Source: Poa pratensis
Taxonomy: Eukaryota > Streptophyta > Magnoliopsida > Poales > Poaceae
Direction of reading: 5' to 3'
Length of the DNA: 64,000 nt
Assembly (NCBI GenBank): GCA_947311845.1
Contig: CAMZMU010000034.1
Coordinates: forward strand, 83,506,079-83,570,078
Part shown: piece by piece, positions 10,561-20,060 of the stretch
Layout: the number at the start of each line of letters is the position of its first letter
Position numbering within the stretch: the first letter of the stretch is position 1
Notes under the pieces: generated by a model
Databases searched by the model: none
Told to the model about the DNA's origin: nothing
What the model saw: only the letters and a program-made list of their open reading frames with translations
Program-made: the position numbers and the translations under genes

Positions 10561-11390
10561 CTATCTCACCAAGTGAGTACGCCACGGTCGGCACCGTTCC
10601 TTTGTTGACTCTACGGGGGAGTGCAACGGTGTCACCCTCGGTACTCAGTCTCATAACCTTATATACAAAGGAGCGACACGACCACGCCCTCTCCCTCACG
10701 CCACGTCGCCCTTTTTTTTCTAAGCGTCCGATCGACGGAACGAACGGCTAGGATGGAGCCACGTCCTCCACATCGCGTGGTACTGTTCCTGGCAACAGTA
10801 CCCGCGCTTCCGCACCAATCAGCATGCGCCACGTCACTCGGTCATCGCCGGTGGAACCGGTTTCCAACCGGTGACCCTCCCGCACGAATTTTGGCGCAGC
10901 ACTTTCACAGAAAACCCCCGCAAAGGACTAACGTGCAATTGTGCGAAAGTCCAGGGACCTCTGTGAAAAAACGCATCACATCTCCCCCTTCCTCCTTCTT
11001 CTCCCGCGACGGCCCGCGCTCGCCGCCGCCGCCGACGCGCGCCACGGCCGCTCCGCCTCTCCCCGTTCAGATCGAAGCATGCGGAACGCTTCGCCGCCAC
11101 GTTCTCTCCCTCCTCGCCCACGAACGCGTGCTGGAACGCCCCAGAGGCGCCGCAATCGACGCCGCCGTGATCGCTCGGGCCGCCGCGTTCGCACGTCTCC
11201 GGCGACCAATATGCAGCGGCGCCGCTGCCTGCGGCCACCCCGCGTCCACGCGCATCCTCGACGCCCACGCGCGCGTCCTGGAACACGGTGGTGCGCCGTC
11301 GCCGTGGTCGTCGCTGTTGTCGCCGTGGGAGGCCCTCCCCGCTGCTGACGTCACGCAGACGTCACGCTGGGCCCATATGTCAGTTTTCTT
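10561..11390. other. promoter-like then GC-rich region, gene fragment or LTR leader
   Basis: A TATA-like word (TTATATACAAAG at about 10660) is followed by an increasingly GC-rich block (10980-11350) with simple CGC/CCG triplets. An open frame of 226 codons (10753-11433) and several antisense frames exist, but their residues are biased to Arg, Ala and Pro and show no family motif. The block stops sharply at 11390 in poly-T/A DNA. I read it as the 5' part of an unknown gene or LTR truncated at 11.39 kb. Confidence 0.3.
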
Positions 11391-11700
11391 TTTTTTTAAA
11401 CAGAAACAGAAAATAGATTTTTTTTACAAATAATCATCGTAAAAATATAGAAAAAATATCAAAATGCCTAAAAAAAGAAATTTATGACAACAAAAAAAAT
11501 GTTAAAATTTGAACCACTTACAAATGTAATTTTTCTTTGGATTTAAACAAATTTAAATCTAAACAATTTTTGAATGTCGATCTTTCCAAATTTTAATTCT
11601 TTATATCGCGATATTTACAAATAAGACAACAAAAAAAAAAACAATCCGACAGAAAAATATAATAGACATATCGAAATCATCACAAAATAAAAAAATACTA

Positions 11701-11823
11701 CTCCCTCCGTCCAAAAATAAGTGTCTCAAGTTTGCCAAAAAGTGGATGTATCCATACATGAAACATGTCTAGGTACATTCACTTTTGGGCAAAGTTGAGA
11801 CACTTATTTTTGGACGGAGGGAG
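11701..11823. mobile_element. Stowaway MITE
   Basis: CTCCCTCCGTCCAAAAATAA at the left and its inverse ending GGACGGAGGGAG at the right, with TA on both sides. Inserted in the AT-rich array. Confidence 0.95.
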
Positions 11824-12380
11824 TAACAGTTTATAACATGTGATCAAAATACAAACTTGGATATTTAAAAAAATTAAATGTCCTTCAAATCTAAATATTT
11901 TTAAAACTTTGAATAAAAAAAAACATGACTACAAAAAAATGAATACTAAACAAAATAGATATATCGAAATCATCATAAAACAAAAAAATGCTGACAGTTT
12001 ACAACAACTTTAGATATATGCAACGGAAAAAAATAATATTAGACTTACTTATACAGTTTAAAAAAACTGCTAAATGCTACAAAATCAATAACTTTGAATA
12101 TATCCAGCGGAGAAAAAAATAGATATATCGAAATCATCACAAAAGAAAAAAAAACTAACATTTTACAACATGTGATCAAAATACAAACTTGAACATTTAA
12201 AAAAATTAAATGCCCTTCAAATCTACATATTTTAAAAACTTTGAATCAACATAATCCAAATATGAATAACTTCCCAAATTTAGCAATTTTTAAAATTTGA
12301 ACAATTAAAAATTTGAACAATACGAACAATTGAACAACCTACAAATATAATTTTCCTTTGAATTTAAACAAATTTATATA

Positions 12381-12503
12381 CTCCCTCCGTCCACAAATAA
12401 CTGTCTTAGATTTGTCAAAAAATGGATGTATCTAGACTTGAAACATGTATAGATACATCAACTTTTGTACAAATTTGAGACACTTATTTTAGAACGGAGG
12501 GAG
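12381..12503. mobile_element. Stowaway MITE, same family as 11701 copy but diverged
   Basis: CTCCCTCCGTCCACAAATAA to GAACGGAGGGAG, with TA flanks. Its internal sequence is related to the 11701-11823 element but differs at many sites. It sits at a different place in the array unit, so the two insertions are independent. Confidence 0.95.
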
Positions 12504-13160
12504 TACTAAACAAAATAGATATATCGAAATCACCATAACAGAAAAAAATGCTGACAACTTACAACAACTTTAGATATATGCAATGGAAAAATAAAAAAAA
12601 ATATATCAGACTTATTTATACAGTTTAACAAAACTGCTAAATGCTACAAAATCAATAACTTTGAATATATCCGACGGGAAAAAAATAGATATATCGAAAT
12701 CATCACAAAAGAAAAAAATATATACTAACATTTTACAGCATGTGATCAAAATACAAACTTGAACATTTAAAAAAATTAAATGCCCTTCAAATCTATATAT
12801 TTTAAATATTTTGAATCAACATAATCCAAATATGGATAACTTCCCAAATTTAACAATTTTTAAAATTTGACCAATTAAAAATTTGAACAATATGAACAAT
12901 TGAATGACTTACAAATATAATTTTCCTTAGAATTTAAACAAATTTAAATCCAAACAATTTTTGAATGTCGATATTTCCAAATCTTAATTCTTTACACCGC
13001 GGTATTTACAAATATGACAAAAAAACATGACTACAAAAAATGAATACTAAAAAAAATAGATATATCGAAATCATCATAAAAGAAAAAAGTGCTGACTATT
13101 TATAACATATGATCAAAATACAAACTTGACAAACCATTTAAATTGATCTTCACGATCTAG

Positions 13161-14120
13161 GGTTTATTGATGTATTTTGATACAACGATGTGGCATATTT
13201 TTTGAAATAAGTACTATTACTCGCTCATTTCTTTTTTATGCTGATCAAATTTTTCATCCAATTCAGCTCAAGTTCCGCATTTTGCGATGTATTCACTACT
13301 TATTTACTGACTTGGGAAATTCAAAGCATCACCTAAAGATTACACTTACTACGACATTCACTACTATTACATTTTCCTTTTATATCAATACTCAATTTAA
13401 ATACTCCCTAAATTGTATTTCATATTTTGTTGCTTTTTTTTTCTTTTCTCTTTTTTTTGTAACCTATGCAAATTTTGTTGCTACTTTAACTTGAAGAACT
13501 ATTGCTCCCTATCCATGTAAAATTAAAACTTAGAAGGAAGATTTTACAACGATTTCCTGACAACAATTATTCAACGATACTTATTCCGCTAATATAAATT
13601 TAAAATGAAATTTGTTTTCCATATTTACCACCTGTATACAAAAAATGATCTTTAACCGATGAGTTTAATATTGTTTTATGGTATTTACACAATTTTCCAA
13701 GAACTACTAAATGATGCATTTTTTAAATTTACAAATGCCTTCCAAATCTAATCATTTTGCAAACATGAAAAGAATTCAAATGTAAACAACTTCCAAATTA
13801 TACCAATTTTTCGAAATCTAAACAATTAATAAATGTAAACATCTTCCAAATTATACCAATTTTTCGAAATCTAAACAATTTTTTAAAATTTTAACGCACG
13901 GTCACGGCGTTTCGACGCGCCATCTTGCCTAGTAGTCTTGTTTATGCCAGGAGGGCATTTGGTTGGAGGGGGTATCCGGCGACGAGATCAAAACATTTGG
14001 CCCTACGGGAAGACGTGGAGAGGTTCACGGCAAGAGCAGCGGTGAGTTCCGATTTGATATTAACGTCCTTGATTTTCGTATCAAATTGTAAGGTTTTCGA
14101 CTAACAGTCGGATCATTGTT
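13161..14120. other. AT-rich sequence, no gene; small duplicated phrase
   Basis: A near-exact repeat of AACATCTTCCAAATTATACC-type sequence occurs at about 13785-13880. The short hydrophobic open frame 13177-13494 resembles nothing known. From about 13900 the sequence becomes less AT-rich on approach to the CACTA transposase relic. Confidence 0.4.
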
Positions 14121-14128
14121 TGTAGGCA

Positions 14129-14630
14129 ATGAATCGAGATTGGATTAATAATGCAACAAAATTATCACCTGCATACCTCGAGGGTGCTAAGGAGTTTATG
14201 CAGTTTGTTCGTGATCATGGCAACGGGGATTCAATATTGTGCCATGCACTTTATGTCTTTATTTGGTTCGGCGTACTCAATCGGAAGTTCATGGTCACAT
14301 AAACAAAAATGGTATGTCCACCACATATACAAGGTGGACTTGTCATGGGGAAGACAGGGGAGATGAGGATGACCACGGTGCTTATGAAAGTGAAAACGAT
14401 TATGGAGATGAGAATGACAACGGTACTAATGATGATGATATTTTTTATCTGTTACAAGATCTAAAGAAGACAGGGGAGAAAGGTCATGCTGAACCTAATA
14501 TCTATTCAAATCTCCTTGAACAAGCAAGGCGGGAGCTTCATAAGGGATGCACCACAATGACAAGGCTGCCATTCATTATCAAGATGCTTCATATCAAATT
14601 GTACAACGGGGTCACAAATAGATGTTTCAA
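14129..14630 (+). pseudogene. CACTA (En/Spm) transposase N-terminal fragment, frameshifted
   Basis: The reading starts MNRDWINNATKLSPAYLEGA and continues with a C-x-C-x-x-C cysteine cluster, a YTRWTCHGE motif, an acidic Asp/Glu-rich linker and a RLPFIIKMLHIKLYNG segment. This order matches the N-terminal half of plant CACTA transposases (transposase-associated domain, then the start of the TNP2-like domain). One frame change is needed near 14240, where the usual Cys-Pro-Cys appears to have lost one C. The catalytic part is missing after about 14630. No CACTA terminal repeat was found nearby, so this is an isolated relic. Confidence 0.75.
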
Positions 14631-14639
14631 TGCATGCAT

Positions 14640-15377
14640 GCATGGTCGATCGGCGCGATTACTGCTCCTGTAGAAGATGGATGTGCTGGTGTACCCATCT
14701 CTCTCACTTAGCCAAGTCGATGCTAGCTGCCCCGTAATTTATAAAATGTTTTAACTTCTCTTCTGATTCGACACGTTTTAGTGTGTACATTCAATTATTT
14801 TAGTCCATATCTAGTTCATATTGAAATGTCTAAAAAAAGTTATAATATGAAACGGAGGAGTATGTAGCCAATGTTTAGTTCAATCAAATAAGCTTTCTCG
14901 TTTGTTGTTTTTAGCTTACTTTTGTGTTTTCTTTCGGTGGTAAGAGGTGGCAGTCAGAACAAGGTATTCCCCGCCCTATCCTCGCGCTCGTGGTCCGTCT
15001 AGCGCTAGAGGGTGCGTGGAGTTCCATATCTAGCGGATCTTATGGGATCTGCTCGGTTTTCGTGTGGTCGGTTTGGTCTTAGTTTCTTCTGATCTAAGGT
15101 TCCCATCTTTGGCTGCTCTGGTGTGTTGGCCCTTTGTGATCTTAGCACGACGATTTCTCGTCTGTCTACTACAACAAGCTCCGCTATGATAAGCTATGCC
15201 CGACTCAAACGAGGGAGGGGCGAGGACAACGGCACACCTTCAGCTTGCTCAATGTTCATAGTTGTCGCTAAGTGGTCCAACGACCTATATATAATTTTTT
15301 ATTATCTTTTTGATTATTAATAGATCGACGGACTTTTTCGAAGAAGAAAAACGTGTGCCCGTTGATAGTATGCATAG
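14640..15377. other. intergenic, possible non-LTR tail
   Basis: 14950-15330 has moderate GC and ends in T/A-rich sequence, which resembles the 3' untranslated ends of grass non-LTR elements. I see no reverse transcriptase codons, so the identity is tentative. A degenerate MITE-like GGAGGAGTA occurs near 14860. Confidence 0.3.
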
Positions 15378-15668
15378 GCACCTAACACGAGTACCCGAGG
15401 GCGACTTCCCCGGCAGTAGATGTGCGCGTGCCACACGCATGCATGGATGGATGGTTAGTTGCGCGCGCGCGGCTAGCTAGCTTCGCAGTGTTCTTCGTAG
15501 CTGCAGGTCGCGTCTTCCGCTCAAACTCCCGAACCCGCCAATATATATCTGCGCGAGTCTACAGCCCAAACGACCCTACTACAGCCCTTCACGAAACAAA
15601 CCAACAGAAGCTCGAGTCGCCCGCCGGTCCATCGACGGGCACGCAATCTCGATCGACAGATCGGATCC
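15378..15668 (+). promoter_or_regulatory. promoter and 5' leader of the F3H fragment
   Basis: ATATATAT at 15541-15548 is a plausible TATA box about 120 bp upstream of the ATG at 15669. CACCTAAC (about 15378) resembles the AC-type elements bound by R2R3-MYB regulators of flavonoid genes, and CATGCATG near 15438 is an RY-type motif. These matches are short, and their use is inferred. Confidence 0.45.
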
Positions 15669-16346
15669 ATGGCGCCGGTGAGCAACGCGCCGTTCATGCC
15701 GATGGCGGCGTGGGGGGAGGCGACGCTGCGGCCGTCCTTCGTGCGGGACGAGGACGAGCGGGCCAAGGTGGCGCACGACCGCTTCAGCGACGAGGTGCCG
15801 GTCATCTCGCTCAATGGCATCGACGACGCCGATGGCGCGCGCAGGGCCGAGATCCGGGACCGCGTCGCGGCGGCATGCGAGGGCTGGGGCATCTTCCAGG
15901 TCGTCGACCACGGCGTCGACGCCGAGCTCGTCGCCGAGATGGCGAGGCTTTCCCGCGAGTTCTTCGCACTGCCCGCTGAGGAGAAGCTCCGCTACGACAT
16001 GTCCGGCGGCAAGAAGGGCGGCTTCATCGTCTCCAGCCACCTCCAGGTACATACACACACACACATGCAGATGCATGTCACGCACGTAAGATTATAGTAG
16101 ATCGCTAGCGAATTAATATCACGAAGTAGAGAGTTAATTAAGACGAATGTATGGACGTGCAGGGCGAGACGGTTCAGGACTGGCGGGAGATCGTGACCTA
16201 CTTCTCGCACCCGGTGAAGGCGCGGGACTACGAGCGGTGGCCGGAGAAGCCGGCGGGTTGGCGGGCGGTGGTGGAGCAGTACAGCGAGCGGCTGATGGAG
16301 CTGTCCTGCAAGCTGCTGGGGGTGCTGTCGGAGGCCATGGGCCGTG
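15669..16346 (+). pseudogene. F3H: flavanone 3-hydroxylase, 3'-truncated
   Basis: F3H is a cytosolic 2-oxoglutarate/Fe(II) dioxygenase that converts flavanones to dihydroflavonols early in anthocyanin and proanthocyanidin synthesis. Exon 1 is 15669-16046 (126 codons, starting [20 protein letters not shown]) and carries the DIOX_N region with [11 protein letters not shown] and [13 protein letters not shown]. The intron is 16047-16162 (GT...CAG). Exon 2 runs from 16163 through [20 protein letters not shown] and [11 protein letters not shown] to SEAMG near 16346. There similarity stops and unrelated sequence begins. Only about 187 of roughly 380 residues remain, so the HxD...H iron-binding triad and the RxS 2-oxoglutarate site are missing. 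Both surviving exons are free of stops and strongly GC-rich, so truncation was probably recent. Not functional as F3H. Confidence 0.88.
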
Positions 16347-16503
16347 TAAGAGGGTACCGAACTACAGGGGGGAAATCATCTAGCACAAGATCTAACAAAA
16401 GCACTAAGACTGTTTATGAAGGGGTGCTCGTCAGCCGTACCATCGGTTTTGAGGGCGACGTGTTTTAGTTTTACCTTGGCCACGATATACTACATCGTGT
16501 ATT

Positions 16504-16600
16504 ATTTTGATAAAAGCCAAATTTTGCAAAGTTTACGATATACTCCACACTTATATTTTGATAAAAGCCAAATTTTTGCAAAGTTTACGATATACTCCAC
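16504..16600 (+). repeat. two-copy tandem duplication, about 51-bp period
   Basis: ATTTTGATAAAAGCCAAATT followed by TTGCAAAGTTTACGATATAC occurs at 16504-16549 and again at 16555-16600, differing by one T. Confidence 0.9.
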
Positions 16601-16654
16601 TTAGTCTTTGGACCCTTTGTCCACTCCAATAGGCACTATCTCCCTTTGTGTGCG

Positions 16655-16769
16655 CAGGGACGGAGCTGATTTTCTATTACTGTTCTTTAAAGCTAGCAAA
16701 ATATACCCTAACAAATATGCAATCATAGCAATAAAGTTACAAGAGTGACACCAGCGGCATCTGCCCCTG
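16655..16769. mobile_element. 115-bp hAT-like miniature element
   Basis: Left end CAGGGACGGAG, right end TGCCCCTG, forming a short imperfect inverted repeat. The flanking octamers are TGTGTGCG (16647-16654) and TTTGTGCG (16770-16777), 7 of 8 identical, as expected for an aged hAT duplication. Confidence 0.6.
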
Positions 16770-16825
16770 TTTGTGCGTGAACCTATGATCGCTGGATACA
16801 TTGTGGCCGGTAGACATGGTAGCGG

Positions 16826-17315
16826 CTGAACGTACTATCATTGAGTAAGTTTACAGAACCAAACTACTAACCACACTAAACTTCGACACCAATCGGGAGC
16901 CATTTATTTGCGCATGCGAAACCGTCTCCATCGTCCAGAAAAGAACCTAACAGTGAAGATGATTAAACTGCACTATTGCGCTATGAACGAAGATCGGGGC
17001 TTCTTCTTGCCTTGAAATGCCACTTTTTTCTGAGAATCAAAATGCCACTTATTGATCGGCCCAAATCGACGCATGCGCGGGCGTCGCGTGTGGAATAGCT
17101 GATGGGCTTTAGCCGACCTCCCCACTCCCATTCGCGCGGGCGGCCACGTACGGCCAGCCCAACCCAGCGATTACATCTTTCCCATCAAACAAAGGGCCCC
17201 ACAGGTGGCCCAGCCTCAATGACCCCACACTACAGCCTTCCCAGTCTTCACGAAGGAGCCAACACCCTCCACACCTCTCTTCTTCGGCTTAGGCTCTCCC
17301 CACATGAGCAATGAT
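16826..17315 (+). repeat. partial copy of the isoleucyl-tRNA synthetase promoter
   Basis: Aligns by eye with 28250-28690: shared phrases include ACTATCATTGAGTAA, CACACTAAACTT, AATCGGGAGCC, GATTAAACTGCACTATT, ATTGATCGGC and CCCCACACTRCAGCC, in the same order. Small insertions and deletions separate them. The copy ends before the TATA box and start codon. The synthetase coding sequence does not follow; a solo LTR does. Confidence 0.8.
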
Positions 17316-17454
17316 CGATCGACACACAACTGAATAACACTTTGTAAGCGAGTAGACCTTTGCTTGGCCGGATTCGACGCATGTAAGAGTTGCATGTACT
17401 TCTCTTTCATTTGACGGGATTGGGAGGTGGCAGAAACTTGATGCATCCTAGTCG

Positions 17455-19530
17455 TATTGGGTTATGTGCATGGAAAACAAAAAAAATCGCCACTACAACG
17501 CAACAGCCAAGATTTACTATGAAGATATAAGTGACAAGACATGCATATTTGATCTAACTGTAAATCGTTACCGACACCGTTGAAGCGGAAGAGATGTCGA
17601 TGACGACGTTGATGAAGCTTGTGGAAGAACTCCCTTGTCTAAGCCTAGCCGAGAGAATATCGTAGACTCCTCGCGTACCGCATTGATCCAACAGATTGAG
17701 ATAGGGTCAACCGTTTCTCAACGGATCACCCCTCTGAGTTTCGCACGCATATATCTGATCTAGTCCAGCAGGGCTTCGCCGTTCACACTTGAAGCACTCA
17801 CCGCTGGTGTATATGAAGGTGGAGATCTCAACACATGAGAAGGAGGAAGAGAGATTAGATATTAGATCTAGATCTAATTGGAGAGAGGAACCCTCTAATC
17901 CAACTAGAAGAGATCTAACTTGTGTCTCCCCAGAGGAGAGGGGGTGGGGGTTTATATAGGAGGCCAAGGGGTAGAGGGACTTGGGGAAAGGGAAAGGTTT
18001 CCCCTAGTCCAAGTCGGCTTGGGCAAGGGGCAAGTCCTTGCCCTTGGTGCGCCGGCCCTAGGGGAGGAGAGGAGTCCTCCCCAACCGCCATCCCCATGGG
18101 CCCTAGGCCCATTAGGGTTCGGGTGAGGGGGGAGGCTCCCCCCTCTGGCTCCTTGGGCCTTGGGGCCCACCCGCGCCATGCAGGGGTGCGGCTACGTTGT
18201 GGGCCCCATGGGCCCACTTGGTAGCCCCATGGTGGTGGGCTCCAAAATCCAATTTTAATATTTTTTCAATAATTATTAATTAATTAAATAAACTAATATT
18301 TAATTAATTAATATTTTCTCTAAATAATTCTTATTTGAATATTTCCTTTTATAGAATATTCCCCATATTAATTACTTATCATATAAAACACTTTTACATG
18401 ATCCGGGACACCCAGTGTCCGCAAACAAAGTACTCCGGATAAAGATTTCCCTCTTATATAAACCCTTGGAATAAATCCGACTAGTGATAGAAACTATTTC
18501 TATTACTCCGAGACACCTAGTGTCTGCATAATCCAATCTCTCTGATAAAGATATTATCTACCACGCAGAAACCATTCCGGTGATACTCTCTCGGTATCCA
18601 GACCAACCATATACACAACAAACTAGAACTGACTTAAGCGTGTTACCCTACAGGTTCGATAATGTATAGCTATAATTAGATGTTTCCATCTAATCACCGG
18701 CCAGGGTCAGGTACATGGGCTATCTGAATAACTGCTACCGTTATGCGAATGACTCTCTGCTGAACCTGTTGATTATTAATTTGTCATTCCCATTACTCAC
18801 GATACTGAAATTACCCGAGATAAAGTATTCCTGATACTTCCATGAATCAATCCCTGATTCACTATATTTTTGTCTATCTCGTTACCGGTAAGTTTTCTTT
18901 TCTCATTCCCGTAATTCGATATCCCACATGATGTAACTTCATCATGCATTGTTTGTAGAACATATTGGATATCATACATACCGAGTGGGCCCTGGAAGTA
19001 TCTTTCTTTTGACAGAGGAGTAATTTCCCATCTTGGAACATTAGGATATATGCACACTTTCAGAATCACCCAGTGACTGCCTTTATGATCACCCAGTTAC
19101 GGCCATGATGGTTGACGGTACCAAAGTAAATCTTCCAATATACACAACCCTAATAACCTCATGGTCTAAGGACATGTCATATAATAACCATCTGCGATAT
19201 TGCACTAAGGACAAAAAGACACTTGGAATCTTCTTAGCATATCAACGATTTGGGTCTACCCAGCCATATTGTTTCCACCAACAATATGCTACTCATTGAT
19301 GCTGACATAAACAATGTCCCAGACCAGAAAAACGTGGTCTCTAGCAATCAACGAATTAGTCTAAAAGGCAAGACTAGGGTATACTTTATTCTGTTCATGT
19401 CTCTACACGTGCGAGTGAGTTTTTCTCTGAATCACATATTCAGGAGTCACCTCAGTTATAGCATAGAGTCATGAATCATAATTATGAATCAGATGTTAAA
19501 CTTTATTGCCTTTTGGACATACATCCAACA
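17455..19530 (-). mobile_element. Copia-type solo LTR, 5-bp target duplication AGTCG
   Basis: Read on the minus strand it starts TGTTGGATGTATGTCCAAAA and ends GCATAACCCAATA, so the terminal CA has become TA. AGTCG flanks it at 17450-17454 and 19531-19535. Length is 2,076 bp with no internal domain and no partner LTR, hence solo. Motifs such as GAGTGGGCCC and an AT-rich ATTAATTAATT belt are shared with the truncated LTR at 24917-26531, so the two belong to related Copia families. Confidence 0.88.
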
Positions 19531-19535
19531 AGTCG

Positions 19536-20060
19536 GGCAAGCGTGCACCTCACATTCCAGGGTAAAGTGTACATTGATTTATAGTGCATAGTATCGCCAT
19601 CTACATGGTTCATGCAACAGCTCACTTCGGCTAGTTGAGTCTGCCCGAAAGATCACCAGAGGGAGGGATGAATTACATCATTCTTTCCGATGCTGCATAG
19701 CTTCATTGTAAAACTGTGTGTTGCTACAACAAATTTCGTCGCTAACATGTAGCGGTGTCGCTGTGTCTGTTTGTACAGTCATCTGTAGGTTCTTTCAGTC
19801 GGGCGATAATTTTAACTCGGATTTTTAGCGCAATGATGTACAGAGATCCTAACTTGTCCGAGAAACCCTATGAGCGACCAAGGTGAACTCAATCAAAGTA
19901 CATACATAGTTAACACAAAAAAAGGATATTCAATTTCGAATGTGGGGTTTCTCTTTTGTTTTGTATTCACATCAATATATTTGAGAGACAATAAACAAAA
20001 GAAGAAGAAAATTTAATGACACTTGCTAGCTACAAATGAAAAAACAAAAGGGCTCGACGA
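19536..20060. other. intergenic, nothing recognised
   Basis: No coding frame or element ends. A weak GGCT...AGCC stem followed by CTAG at about 20040-20062 borders the start of the duplicated synthetase-upstream sequence. Confidence 0.4.

Larger units (their letters stand above)
11391..13160. repeat. AT-rich tandem array of about 550-bp units
   Basis: The phrase ATAGATATATCGAAATCA, followed by a GCTGACA-type word, recurs from about 11945, 12507 and 13047, so units are about 562 and 542 bp. A partial unit lies before the first at about 11480-11700. Each unit carries similar phrases such as ACAACTTTAGATATATGCAA and AACATAATCCAAATATG. The middle unit lacks the segment expected after the Stowaway at 12381. 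No coding potential. Confidence 0.7.

Noticed and set aside
10753..11433. 226-codon plus-strand open frame
   Set aside because: Composition follows CCG/CGC repeats, both strands are open, no family motif, and it ends in a poly-T/A transition.
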